The notes under the pieces were generated by a model. It did not search any database and was not told the origin of the DNA. It saw only the letters and a list, made by a program, of their open reading frames with translations. A program made the translations under genes and the position numbers. Shown one piece after another: positions 52,705 through 61,329 of a stretch of 64,000 nucleotides of DNA. The first letter of the stretch is position 1, and every line of letters begins with the position of its first letter. This stretch comes from a bacterium (lineage in GTDB: Bacteria > Bacteroidota > Bacteroidia > NS11-12g > UBA9320). The DNA lies in contig JAAEYY010000001.1 in the NCBI GenBank assembly GCA_018223105.1, positions 84,476 to 148,475 on the forward strand, read 5' to 3'.

Positions 52705-53159
52705 GGCTTTTGTATCATTGGTAAGTCTAAATAATGCTCTTCTGCATCATTTATATTTCCGATTCCCAATACACCTCCTTCAGATTTTGCAATATGAAGT
52801 GCAATGTTTTTTAGGCTTTTGTAAAATTGAACAGCATAAGTATGCTCAAGTTTTGGGAGAATGTCGTTTAACTGCGCCAGTTTAGCCTCAAAGTATTTGA
52901 TTCTTTCTTTTGGGTCTTGTGGCATTGCAGCACTCTCAGTTTCTACAGTTGCATCGATGTTATGATCTAATTCAGTGTAAAGATTTCTGACATCGCTCGC
53001 TTCTGAAAAGGTCTTCACATGTACAATTTTCTTTGCTGTTTCGATTTCATGCTCATCCAAATGCTGGTCTGCGCATGCTACCAATAAACTCACCCAAACC
53101 GGGGATTTAAGCATGATCTCTTGTTCGGAACTGCTTAATTTTCTTAATTGATATAACAT
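52701..53159 (-). CDS. Helical protein of unknown function next to biotin carboxylase
   Basis: A 152-residue all-helical soluble protein. SPVWVSLLVACADQHLDEHEIETAKKIVHVKTFSEASDVRNLY resembles the acidic EF-hand-like/TerB helices, but this is only suggestive. Later segments (FEAKLAQLNDILPKLEHTYAVQFYKSLKNIALHIAKSEGG) are amphipathic. It overlaps the biotin carboxylase gene by four bases and is probably translated together with it. Function unknown; could be a regulator or carboxylase partner (inference). Confidence 0.55.
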   Translation of the reverse strand: MLYQLRKLSSSEQEIMLKSPVWVSLLVACADQHLDEHEIETAKKIVHVKTFSEASDVRNLYTELDHNIDATVETESAAMPQDPKERIKYFEAKLAQLNDILPKLEHTYAVQFYKSLKNIALHIAKSEGGVLGIGNINDAEEHYLDLPMIQKP

Positions 53160-53239
53160 TCAAGTACTTTTGCTGGCAAACCAACAGAAAAAAAATAATT
53201 TAAACTATCACTGTTGTAAAAAAGTGAATCATCTTTATC

Positions 53240-53908
53240 GTGAAAAGTAATAGCTTGATATATCAAACCTTAACTCTGGTTAAGAAAGAAATACAGGTAG
53301 AGTGGAGGAATAAGTATGCTTTGTACTCCATTATTTTAATGTTGGTGACCTCCGTTTTTATCGTGTTTACAATTCAGGGAAGCACTGATAACACAAGCTG
53401 GCACTCACTTTTCTATATCTTATTGGTTTTTGGAGTAGTTCAAAATATTGGCAGAAGTTTTTTGTCTGAAAATCCCGGAACTCTGCTTTACATGAAGTTC
53501 ATGGCCCATAATAAATCGGTAATCAGCTCCAAACTGATTTATCAATTTTTACTGAACTCGGTTTTTTTATTTGTGCTTTTTATTCTGATGAATTTTTTTC
53601 TCGATCAGGATATTCAGCATTTATGGGAATACATTGTAACCACTGTTCTTTTCACCCTCTGCAACTCGGCCATCTTTACCTTTAACGCAGCCATTGCCCT
53701 TGGTGCTAAGAACAGCAGCTTGGTGGCATCGGTCCTTAGTTTTCCTCTGTTAATTCCAAATCTCATCGTAAGCCTAAAAATTTCAAGCAAATGTTTGCTC
53801 ACCATTGAAAATGTGAACTTTGCTCAGGATTGGCTAATCATGCTGCTTTTAACAGGCATGACCTGCATTTTAGCGGTGGTTCTGTTTAGAAATATTTGGA
53901 CAGAGTAA
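53240..53908 (+). CDS. ccmB: Heme exporter membrane subunit CcmB
   Basis: A 222-residue protein with six membrane helices, starting at a GTG. The segment KKEIQVEWRNKYALYSIILMLVTSVFIVFTIQG and the C-terminal LVASVLSFPLLIPNLIVSLKISSK fit CcmB, the permease of the ABC complex CcmAB used in cytochrome c maturation system I. No CcmA ATPase is adjacent. First gene of the ccmBCDEF run. Inner membrane. Confidence 0.88.
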   Translation: MKSNSLIYQTLTLVKKEIQVEWRNKYALYSIILMLVTSVFIVFTIQGSTDNTSWHSLFYILLVFGVVQNIGRSFLSENPGTLLYMKFMAHNKSVISSKLIYQFLLNSVFLFVLFILMNFFLDQDIQHLWEYIVTTVLFTLCNSAIFTFNAAIALGAKNSSLVASVLSFPLLIPNLIVSLKISSKCLLTIENVNFAQDWLIMLLLTGMTCILAVVLFRNIWTE

Positions 53909-53953
53909 AAATTAAGATCACTTGCCAATTTCGGGCAGAAAATAACTTATTAA

Positions 53954-54631
53954 ATGTACATTTGTCGCGTGAAACATTGGTGGAAGGTACTGGCAGTTTT
54001 GTTGATCTCTTACTCTATTGTAGGAGGCTTCTTAATGGATGTTCCTGATCTTGGGATTCTAGGCAAAACAATTCGAAACCTACACTTCCACGTTCCGATG
54101 TGGTTCACCATGATATTTTTACTGTTGATTTCCTACATCTACAGTATCATGTACTTGGCAAAAGGTAAAGCCGCATTAGATACCAAAGCGGAAAGTTTTA
54201 TTGAAGCTGCTGTGCTTTTTGGTTTGCTTGGAGTTGCTACCGGTGCTTTTTGGGCCTGGAACACTTGGGGTAAACCTTGGGTGAATGATCCCAAGCTCAA
54301 TGGAGTGGCCATTGGTATGCTCATCTACTTCGCTTACTTCCTTCTACGAAACAATATTGAAGACGAACTCAAACGCGGAAAATTTGCCGCAGTATATAAT
54401 CTCTTTGCATTCCCGATATTTATTGTGCTGATTATCGTTCTGCCCAAGATGGCGGAGAATTCATTGCATCCCGGAAGTGGAGATACTGTAGGCTTTAGCA
54501 GCTATAAGTTGGATAGCGATCTTAGAAAGGTTTTTTATCCGGCAGTGTTGGGTTGGATGTTATTTGGGATATGGGTGGCCGGACTAAGAAGTAGATTTGT
54601 TAATTTGAAATTGAAACATGAGAATAGGTAG
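53954..54631 (+). CDS. ccmC: Heme-handling membrane protein CcmC
   Basis: A 225-residue protein of the heme-handling CcmC/CcsA family, six helices with His ligands (FHVPMWFTMIFLL and NSLHPGSGDTV regions). The WWD-type tryptophan-rich loop is GAFWAWNTWGKPWVNDPKLNG at about residue 93. ATG at 53954 gives MYICRVKHWW; GTG at 53969 gives MKHWWKVLAVLL, closer to homologues, and a TACATTTG promoter-like box lies just before it. Transfers heme to CcmE. Ends overlapping ccmD. Confidence 0.9.
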   Translation: MYICRVKHWWKVLAVLLISYSIVGGFLMDVPDLGILGKTIRNLHFHVPMWFTMIFLLLISYIYSIMYLAKGKAALDTKAESFIEAAVLFGLLGVATGAFWAWNTWGKPWVNDPKLNGVAIGMLIYFAYFLLRNNIEDELKRGKFAAVYNLFAFPIFIVLIIVLPKMAENSLHPGSGDTVGFSSYKLDSDLRKVFYPAVLGWMLFGIWVAGLRSRFVNLKLKHENR

Positions 54632-54815
54632 TCTGATATTTTTTATCTTGGCTGGGTTTAGCGCTATAGCTAGCGATGCACGAGATTTCTTTTACAGCTC
54701 AGGTAAAATCTATGTAGTAGTTAGCGTATTACTCATCATATTCCTTGGAATTGTGTTATATTTAATACGTCTCGAACGTAAAATTAAAAAATTAGAAGAT
54801 AAAGATGAAGCCTAA
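54618..54815 (+). CDS. ccmD: Small CcmD-like membrane protein
   Basis: A 65-residue protein: a signal-like start MRIGSLIFFILAGFSAIASDARD, then the helix KIYVVVSVLLIIFLGIVLYLIRLERKIKKLEDKDEA. The C-terminal charged tail is typical of CcmD, which stabilises the CcmC-CcmE complex. The double-hydrophobic layout is common in Bacteroidota. Overlaps ccmC by 14 bases and ccmE by 11. Confidence 0.8.
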   Translation: MRIGSLIFFILAGFSAIASDARDFFYSSGKIYVVVSVLLIIFLGIVLYLIRLERKIKKLEDKDEA

Positions 54816-55203
54816 AGTAATAGCCTTAATCGCAATCATGGCAGTGGTAATTGCTGTTATTGTTGCATCATACGGTGAAACCAGCACAACGGTTACTTTT
54901 ACCGAAGCCGAGAGTAATCCGGATGATGATTTTTATATCACAGGGCAGTTGATGAAAGATATGCCGGTGGAGTACGATCCGGTGAAAGATCCAAATTACT
55001 TTTCTTTTTATCTAAAGGATAAAGATGGAGAAGTGAGAAAGGTGGTCGCACATGAGCCTAAATTACAGGATTTTGAACGAGCAACTGAAGTTACCATGAT
55101 GGGTACAGCTCGTGATGATCATTTTGAAGCGAAAAAAGTAATGCCCAAATGTCCTTCCAAGTACGAGGAGGAGTTAGAACCTGCGCAAGCAGATAACAGA
55201 TAG
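54805..55203 (+). CDS. ccmE: Periplasmic heme chaperone CcmE with CxxxY motif
   Basis: A 132-residue protein, with an N-terminal membrane anchor (VIALIAIMAVVIAVIVASYG) and OB-fold domain (FYITGQLMKDMP, FYLKDKDGEVRKVVA, VTMMGTARDDHFEAKKV). The covalent heme site is CPSKY (C116, Y120), not the usual HxxxY. CXXXY CcmE proteins are known in some lineages and go with altered CcmH systems. It presents heme to CcmF. Overlaps ccmD. Confidence 0.9.
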   Translation: MKPKVIALIAIMAVVIAVIVASYGETSTTVTFTEAESNPDDDFYITGQLMKDMPVEYDPVKDPNYFSFYLKDKDGEVRKVVAHEPKLQDFERATEVTMMGTARDDHFEAKKVMPKCPSKYEEELEPAQADNR

Positions 55204-55204
55204 T

Positions 55205-57700
55205 ATGGATACCATCCTCTACGAAGGCGAACATTTATTTATTGGAAATCTCGGACACTTCTTGGTGGTCCTTGCATTTGTTTCTGCCATTGCCAGCGGA
55301 ATACTCTACCTTTTTTCAAAAGACAATAAGCTCAACAAGAACTTAGCAAGGGGAACGTTTATTCTCCACGCACTCAGTGTTTTTGGGATCTTTATTACGC
55401 TTTTTGTCATCATTCAAAACCACTATTTCGAGTATCAATACGCCTACCAGCACAGTTCCCGAGAGCTGCCAATGAAATACCTGGTCTCCTGTTTCTGGGA
55501 GGGTCAGGAAGGGAGTTTCTTGCTTTGGATGGTATGGAATGCCGTTTTAGGACTTCTGTTGATTCCATTCTCTAAGAAGTGGGAAAGCGGTGTGATGCCG
55601 ATAATGGCACTCGCTCAGCTGGTCCTAAGCAGCATGCTCTTAGGAATTGAAGTTGGAGACCTATACGTTATTGGTAGTAGTCCTTTTGAATTACTCAGAG
55701 TTAAAATGATAGATCAGGCGCCGATTTTCTCGAGACCTGATTATCTCAATTTCATACAGGATGGAACCGGATTAAATCCACTATTACAGAATTATTGGAT
55801 GGTAATTCATCCACCAACTCTATTCTTGGGATTTGCTCTCACTATCGTTCCTTTTGCTTTTGCTATAACCGGTCTGTTTAGAAAGTATCACAGGGGCTGG
55901 ATTAAGCCTGCACTGCCTTGGGCTTTAGTCGGCGGTATGATTCTGGGAACCGGAATTATCATGGGTGGATTTTGGGCCTATGAATCTCTGAGCTTCGGCG
56001 GCTATTGGGCCTGGGATCCGGTAGAAAATGCGTCCCTGGTACCTTGGTTGTTGCTGATTGCAGGGATTCACCTGATGCTGATAAAGAAAGTGACTAACAC
56101 GGCAACCATTGCCGCATATATTCTGGTAATCGCATCTTTTATTTTGGTGCTTTACGCTACATTCTTAACTAGATCCGGGGTGTTGGGTGAAACCTCGGTG
56201 CACTCTTTTACAGATTTAGGTTTAGCAGGACAGCTCATGCAATTTGTGGTGATCTTTATCTGGTTGCCCATCATCGCAGTTACAAGAAATAACAAGCTCA
56301 GATGGGGCTTCGGAATTCCGGTCATCCTCTTTATTCTACTCCTGCCTTTTTATAAGACTGTGGCATTCTATATGTTGCTCAGCTTGAGTTTAGGTGGTAT
56401 TGTTTGGTTTGCCATAGCCTTAAACAAAGAGCTTTCAAGCAATGCTTCTGAAGATAATGTCTGGAGCAGAGAGTTTTGGATGTTTATCGGTGCTCTAATT
56501 TTAGTCTTGTCTGCAGTTCAAGTTATTGTTACTACTTCAATTCCGGTATTCAATAAAGTATTTGGATTGAATGCTGCACCTCCGGTAGATCCGGTGGGGC
56601 ATTACAATAAATATCAATTACCAATAGCTATTGTAATCACTATTCTTACAGCGATAGGTCAGTATTTTCACTACAGAAAAACTCCGGATAAGAAACGATT
56701 TAAAAGAGATTTACTCATTGTAATTGGTGCTGCAATTGCTTTAACTGCATTTGAAGCCTATATATATCCAATTAGGACACCTTTTTATATCTTGTTCCTA
56801 TTCACTTGTACTTATGCCGTTGTAGCAAACATTTGGTATGTTATCAGCCATTTAAAAGGCAGGCTGATTTTATCAGGTGCAAGTATTGCCCATGTCGGCT
56901 TTGGTCTGATGTTAATTGGAGTCTTGGTTTCTTCGGCAAATAAAAGAGTAATTACTCAAGATAGATCGGGTTTAATGTCGGGATTTGATGAACAAGTGAG
57001 AAGAGAAAACATGCTTCTCATGAAGGATAATCCTACCTTACTTGGTAATTATTGGGTTACCTATCAAGGCGATTCTTCTCATGGTCCGGATGTGTTTTTC
57101 AAGGTGAATTACATGTCGAGAGACAGTCAGGAAAGCTTTACGCTTTATCCTAATGCTCAGATCAGCAGCAATGAAGGATTAATGGCAAATCCGGATACTC
57201 GACACTATATAACCTACGATGTTTACACGCATATCACGTCTATCCCTAAACCTGTAGATTCAACAACTTGGGAGAAGGTACAAGAGTATGTAGTGCAGCC
57301 TGGCGATACTATTCAAACCTCTAATGGTGCCGTGTTCTTTAAGGGAATGGAGCAAGCAGAAATGCAAGGTGATAAACTCAAAGATGCCCAGGTATTTAAA
57401 GCGAACTTAGTTGTGCAGTCCATCAGCGGAGTGAAGGAGGTAAGCCCCATGTATGTGCTCATGCCTAATACCTATTTTGGTATTCGTGAAGAAATGCCTG
57501 AAATTGGGCTGAGATTCCTGTTTGAGATCAGACCGGATGAAGAAGGTGCAAAAGCTGTACTCGAAATTGCCGAAGCAAAACCTCAGCCTAAGTACATTGT
57601 AATGAAGGCCATTATCTTCCCTTACATCAACTTACTCTGGCTGGGAACCATCGTGATGGTGATTGGCTTTGGCCTCGCTGCAGTGCAACGATTGAAGTAA
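55205..57700 (+). CDS. ccmF: Cytochrome c heme lyase CcmF
   Basis: An 831-residue protein with about 14-15 helices. The WWD-type heme motif is GGYWAWDPVENASLVPW at residues about 262-280, and His-containing loops such as NPLLQNYWMVIHPPTLFLG (conserved P-His) are present. The C-terminal periplasmic domain (residues about 590-790) and last helix complete the CcmF architecture. It ligates heme to c-type apocytochromes. Last gene of ccmBCDEF; overlaps the next gene by one base. Confidence 0.93.
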   Translation: MDTILYEGEHLFIGNLGHFLVVLAFVSAIASGILYLFSKDNKLNKNLARGTFILHALSVFGIFITLFVIIQNHYFEYQYAYQHSSRELPMKYLVSCFWEGQEGSFLLWMVWNAVLGLLLIPFSKKWESGVMPIMALAQLVLSSMLLGIEVGDLYVIGSSPFELLRVKMIDQAPIFSRPDYLNFIQDGTGLNPLLQNYWMVIHPPTLFLGFALTIVPFAFAITGLFRKYHRGWIKPALPWALVGGMILGTGIIMGGFWAYESLSFGGYWAWDPVENASLVPWLLLIAGIHLMLIKKVTNTATIAAYILVIASFILVLYATFLTRSGVLGETSVHSFTDLGLAGQLMQFVVIFIWLPIIAVTRNNKLRWGFGIPVILFILLLPFYKTVAFYMLLSLSLGGIVWFAIALNKELSSNASEDNVWSREFWMFIGALILVLSAVQVIVTTSIPVFNKVFGLNAAPPVDPVGHYNKYQLPIAIVITILTAIGQYFHYRKTPDKKRFKRDLLIVIGAAIALTAFEAYIYPIRTPFYILFLFTCTYAVVANIWYVISHLKGRLILSGASIAHVGFGLMLIGVLVSSANKRVITQDRSGLMSGFDEQVRRENMLLMKDNPTLLGNYWVTYQGDSSHGPDVFFKVNYMSRDSQESFTLYPNAQISSNEGLMANPDTRHYITYDVYTHITSIPKPVDSTTWEKVQEYVVQPGDTIQTSNGAVFFKGMEQAEMQGDKLKDAQVFKANLVVQSISGVKEVSPMYVLMPNTYFGIREEMPEIGLRFLFEIRPDEEGAKAVLEIAEAKPQPKYIVMKAIIFPYINLLWLGTIVMVIGFGLAAVQRLK

Positions 57701-58467
57701 TGAAGTACAAGATTAGTTTCGTGGGTAGTGGGAATGTAGCCTGGAATTTGGCCAAGGCACTTGATCTTGCGGGTCATACCATCAATCAGGTAGTTAGTAG
57801 AAACGAAGAGCATGCAAAAGCTTTAGCAGAACAATTCGGAGCCTATTACGGAAGCGATTTCTCCTCTCTTTATAACGATTCAGATTTTATCATATTAAGT
57901 GTACACGACGATGCGTATGCAGATGTGATAAAGAATTTGAGTCCCGAGATTAAAGGAATTGTTTGTCATACGAGCGGAGCTACTGATATTTCTGTATTTA
58001 AGGACACCGGCTTCAAATGCGGGGTGTTTTATCCTTTACAATCCTTCAAAAAAGATAGAATCCTAGATTTTTTGAATATCCCGATGATGGTAGAATCGGA
58101 AAGTGAGGCGATTCAAAAACAACTTTTTCAATTAGCGGATGATATCTCCAACAAGGTGAGTATCGTCAATTCTTCTGAAAGATTGCGATATCATCTCGCA
58201 GCCGTTTTTGCCAATAATTTCACCAACTTTATGTACGTCTGTGCCAAACGATATCTGGATCAGAATGCCTTAGATTTTCAATATTTGATACCCTTGATTC
58301 AGGAAACTGCAAAGCGATTAGACTTTGATCATCCCGAGAATTTGCAAACCGGACCTGCTAAAAGAGGAGATAAAGAAGTGATCCAAAAGCAAATTGATAT
58401 GTTGAGTGATGAGGAGCTTAAAAAGCTGTATGAAATCCTTTCACAAAGTATCATGACCTTAAATTGA
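57700..58467 (+). CDS. Rossmann-type reductase with DUF2520 domain
   Basis: A 255-residue protein with an NAD(P)-binding fold, ISFVGSGNVAWNLAKALDLAGH (GxGxxA-like), and a C-terminal DUF2520 helical domain (LRYHLAAVFANNFTNFMYVCAKRYL, QETAKRLDFDHPENLQTGPAKRGD). Family members resemble F420/NADP-dependent oxidoreductases such as ProC-like enzymes; specific reaction unknown. It overlaps the stop of ccmF, probably by compact gene packing. Confidence 0.8.
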   Translation: MKYKISFVGSGNVAWNLAKALDLAGHTINQVVSRNEEHAKALAEQFGAYYGSDFSSLYNDSDFIILSVHDDAYADVIKNLSPEIKGIVCHTSGATDISVFKDTGFKCGVFYPLQSFKKDRILDFLNIPMMVESESEAIQKQLFQLADDISNKVSIVNSSERLRYHLAAVFANNFTNFMYVCAKRYLDQNALDFQYLIPLIQETAKRLDFDHPENLQTGPAKRGDKEVIQKQIDMLSDEELKKLYEILSQSIMTLN

Positions 58468-58513
58468 CATTGATCGTGGGCCTTTGTATATTAGTCGATT
58501 CATTGAACTTTTT

Positions 58514-58651
58514 ATGGAGGAGACCAGTTTTAACAAGAAGTATTACAATGTATTTCAAGTATGTGAGGACTTTAGGCAACGCTTAAGAGAATTGCAGCGT
58601 CTTAGAATACGAAAGGATAATGAATCTGAGAAAGAAGAGAATGTTAGCTAA
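58514..58651 (+). CDS. Possible 45-residue basic small protein
   Basis: An ATG frame of 45 codons reads MEETSFNKKYYNVFQVCEDF, then RQRLRELQRLRIRKDNESEK. It is highly charged and helical, with no membrane segment. It overlaps the start of the next exported-protein gene (58620 or 58641), so translational coupling is plausible. No family recognised; marginal evidence. Confidence 0.35.
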   Translation: MEETSFNKKYYNVFQVCEDFRQRLRELQRLRIRKDNESEKEENVS

Positions 58652-59063
58652 GAATTTGATAAAATATACATTTTTGAGCCTTGCCTTTTTGTTGGTGAAT
58701 CAGGCTCAAGCGCAGATAGAAGAAGTTAATCCCAATATCAAGTGGAAATACATACGATCACAGGATCTCGATTTTTCTGCAGGTAGTGTATATCAGTTTG
58801 AGTTTCCGGCAGAAAAAGGCTTTGATTATATGTTTAACTTAAGCCATAATCTCAACGGAATTACAGCTCAGATGTATGTTTACGACATGCAATACAAACC
58901 CGTTGCTAAGATTAGCGATTCAACAAGCAATATAGCGAGTGACCTTCACTTTAATGTTGAATCAAATGGCACTTTTATTATCGTGCTAAGAATAACCGGA
59001 GATAAGATCGAGAATCAGGTGGTACCCACCAAACTCACTCTCATTCGAAGAGAAACGCTTTAA
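58620..59063 (+). CDS. Small exported protein of unknown function
   Basis: A 147-residue protein with an N-terminal basic region and hydrophobic signal (LIKYTFLSLAFLLVNQAQAQ); a start at the internal ATG 58641 is equally plausible. The mature portion (IEEVNPNIKWKYIRSQDLDFSAGSVYQFEF, FDYMFNLSHNLNGITAQMYVYDMQYKPVAK, NGTFIIVLRITGDK) has several beta strands and looks like a periplasmic or surface beta-sandwich. No motif tells its role. The stop abuts the convergent comA gene. Confidence 0.6.
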   Translation: MNLRKKRMLAKNLIKYTFLSLAFLLVNQAQAQIEEVNPNIKWKYIRSQDLDFSAGSVYQFEFPAEKGFDYMFNLSHNLNGITAQMYVYDMQYKPVAKISDSTSNIASDLHFNVESNGTFIIVLRITGDKIENQVVPTKLTLIRRETL

Positions 59064-59828
59064 TTACAGCCAGAAGTTAAAACTATCGCCTCGCAAACCT
59101 AGTCTTAGGGTTTCAAGCGGAATAACTTCATTCGGAGCGATATTACCAAGGTTCACATTATGGCCGTAAAGGTTAAGGAACCACACTTGCTGAGCTTTTA
59201 AGGGTGCTTCCCAGAGAATGGTGTCTTGAGGGATTTTAGTTAAGATTTCCTCGATTAAACCTGAACGGATTTCACCGGATTTTCTGAAAATACCAACTGT
59301 CCCGGATTCTCTTGCTTCGGCAATCACCTTCCAAACACCGGCATCGATTTCAGCCTGCATCATCTGTATCCATTTATAAGGTGGTATGATCTTTTCAGCA
59401 TCCTTTGATCCTACTTCACTAAGAACAGTTACGTCTTTTGCAAGTGTGCGGATATAACCGCATTTTTCTTCTTCTGAGATGTCGATAGAACCATCGGATA
59501 TCTCAGCATGAGTAATGCCGTAGGTATCTAAAAGTCTTCTGTAATCTTCAAACTGACCGCGGATTACATACGCTTCAAAAAGAGTTCCTCCAAAATAAAC
59601 CGGGATACCGGCATTCTGATAGGTCTTAATTTTTTCTTTAAGATTAGGAGTAACAGCCGAAGTACCAAAGCCTAGCTTTACAATATCTGTTAAATCAGCA
59701 GATACACTAAGAAACTGTTCTACCTCCGGTATGCTCAAGCCCTTATCCATTACCATAGTTAATCCACTCTCACGCGGCTTCTGGGTACGGTTAGGAAGAT
59801 TTTTTAGATTGAAGTCAGTATTTACCAT
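59064..59828 (-). CDS. comA: Phosphosulfolactate synthase (ComA)
   Basis: A 254-residue TIM-barrel protein of the ComA family (GLTMVMDKGLS, VKLGFGTSAV, PVYFGGTLFEAYV, HAEISDGSIDIS, LSEVGSKDAEK, LWEAPLKAQQVW). ComA adds sulfite to phosphoenolpyruvate to form phosphosulfolactate, the first step to sulfopyruvate and sulfonates. In Bacteroidota the likely product is cysteate for capnine-type sulfonolipids, which gliding members contain (inference). Three bases before it on the same transcript lies a TPR protein gene. Cytoplasmic. Confidence 0.85.
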   Translation of the reverse strand: MVNTDFNLKNLPNRTQKPRESGLTMVMDKGLSIPEVEQFLSVSADLTDIVKLGFGTSAVTPNLKEKIKTYQNAGIPVYFGGTLFEAYVIRGQFEDYRRLLDTYGITHAEISDGSIDISEEEKCGYIRTLAKDVTVLSEVGSKDAEKIIPPYKWIQMMQAEIDAGVWKVIAEARESGTVGIFRKSGEIRSGLIEEILTKIPQDTILWEAPLKAQQVWFLNLYGHNVNLGNIAPNEVIPLETLRLGLRGDSFNFWL

Positions 59829-59831
59829 GCT

Positions 59832-61232
59832 CTATTTTGAGAGGTACAAATCTATAATATTTGAGATAGTTTCATTGCTTTCCAGGAAGGGAGCGTACTC
59901 ATACAGTAAGAAATACTCCTCGGAGTTCTGTTGTAGCGCGAGATGCAGGATTTCGTAGCCCTTCTGATAATTTCCTTTTTGAAATAAATAAGAAGCTAGT
60001 CTATAACTAAATCTATGATCATCTATGAAATCGGGTTGATGCTTCATGAGGGTCTCAATTGCAGCATCGATATCTTCAAATTCAAAAAGTGCCTGGGCAA
60101 GATCGAGGATGATTTCCGGTGTCTCCGGATCTATTTCAGCTGCTTTTTGATAGTGGAATATTGCCTTTTCCTTTTCTTGAGTAATAAGGTAGACTTCTGC
60201 CAATTCAATATGATATAGACTCTCAAATGGATCGTAGTCTATGGCGTAAAGTAGGTTTTTTGAAGCATCCCTGTACAAACCTTCTTTTTTATAAACTACT
60301 CCGAGTCCGTAGTAGGCGTCAGACAATCTACTGTCTATTTTAATTGCTTTGAGATAGAAATATTTTGCAGAATTATAATTGTCTAAATTCTCGTAACACT
60401 CTGCAATATTGCAATACACCTCAGCATCTGTAAGGTCGTTGTCCAATGCTTGATTTAAGAATTCAATCGCTTCTTCAAAAAGATCTAATTCCATTAAAGC
60501 ATTGCCCTTGCCGAGATACCCCATGGTATTCTCATCATCAATGGCAATTGCATATTCAAAAGCAGTGATGGCCTTTCTGTAGTTTTCCAGTTTCTGATAA
60601 GTGAAACCTAAGAAGTACCACGCTGAATAATTAAAAGGATCTTCGTCAATAATGCGCTCGAGGAATTCTACCGCTTTTGGAGCATATCCATAATCGTAGA
60701 ATAGCTTAACCAAATCCGGTAATACCGTATCATCAAAAAAGAAATCTTTAGGGAAAGAATTGAGGTAAGACAATGCTTTTCCCGGTTTGTTCAACAGAAA
60801 GTGGATTCTGGCTAGCTTAATGATCAGTTCTTCAGCATCCAGCCCCTCCTTTAAAGCCAGATGGTAGAAATCCACAGCTCTTTTGAACTGCATGTTTTGA
60901 TAATAGGCATCGCCTAATAAACGTGCAATATCTCCATTATGTGGCTCCCTTGATAGTACATCCTCTAAAATTAAAATAGCAGATTTGGTGTCTTTTTTTG
61001 CAATGAGAACCTCAGCTTTTTTAATCTGATAGTAAGACTCAAAAGGGTAGGTGTGAATGCCGTAATTGATAGCACGTAAGGCTTTAGACCATTGCTCTTC
61101 ATCGAGGTAGTAGTCTATAATCTCTTCGAGTTCATCGGTGTCGTAGAAAAAACTTTCACCACTTTCAAGCTGATGTTCAAAGTGTTTTGCTCTCTCCGCG
61201 ATATCCCGATTATAAAGTTCTTCTGAATCCAT
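59832..61232 (-). CDS. Tetratricopeptide repeat protein
   Basis: A 466-residue soluble protein built of about a dozen TPR units, seen as W-LG-Y-A-P-type 34-residue repeats (AWYFLGFTYQKLENYRKAITAFEYAIAIDD, YCNIAECYENLDNYNSAKYFYLKAIKID, AYYGLGVVYKKEGLYRDASKNLLYAIDYDP). No signal peptide or membrane segment. TPRs mediate protein-protein binding; the partner is unknown. Close to comA and divergent from an M1 peptidase gene. Confidence 0.9.
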   Translation of the reverse strand: MDSEELYNRDIAERAKHFEHQLESGESFFYDTDELEEIIDYYLDEEQWSKALRAINYGIHTYPFESYYQIKKAEVLIAKKDTKSAILILEDVLSREPHNGDIARLLGDAYYQNMQFKRAVDFYHLALKEGLDAEELIIKLARIHFLLNKPGKALSYLNSFPKDFFFDDTVLPDLVKLFYDYGYAPKAVEFLERIIDEDPFNYSAWYFLGFTYQKLENYRKAITAFEYAIAIDDENTMGYLGKGNALMELDLFEEAIEFLNQALDNDLTDAEVYCNIAECYENLDNYNSAKYFYLKAIKIDSRLSDAYYGLGVVYKKEGLYRDASKNLLYAIDYDPFESLYHIELAEVYLITQEKEKAIFHYQKAAEIDPETPEIILDLAQALFEFEDIDAAIETLMKHQPDFIDDHRFSYRLASYLFQKGNYQKGYEILHLALQQNSEEYFLLYEYAPFLESNETISNIIDLYLSK

Positions 61233-61297
61233 TAATTGCTTTGAACGTTTAACAAATCTATCTCATTGTTGATTATATTTTGACCAATTATCATGTA

Positions 61298-61305
61298 TAG
61301 CTTTG
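61298..61305 (+). promoter_or_regulatory. Candidate -7 promoter box for the M1 peptidase gene
   Basis: TAGCTTTG matches TAnnTTTG, 24 bases before the ATG. TTTTG at 61278-61282 could be the -33 element with 15 bases in between. Confidence 0.45.
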
Positions 61306-61329
61306 TTATTTTGCTAACATATTTTCCGC

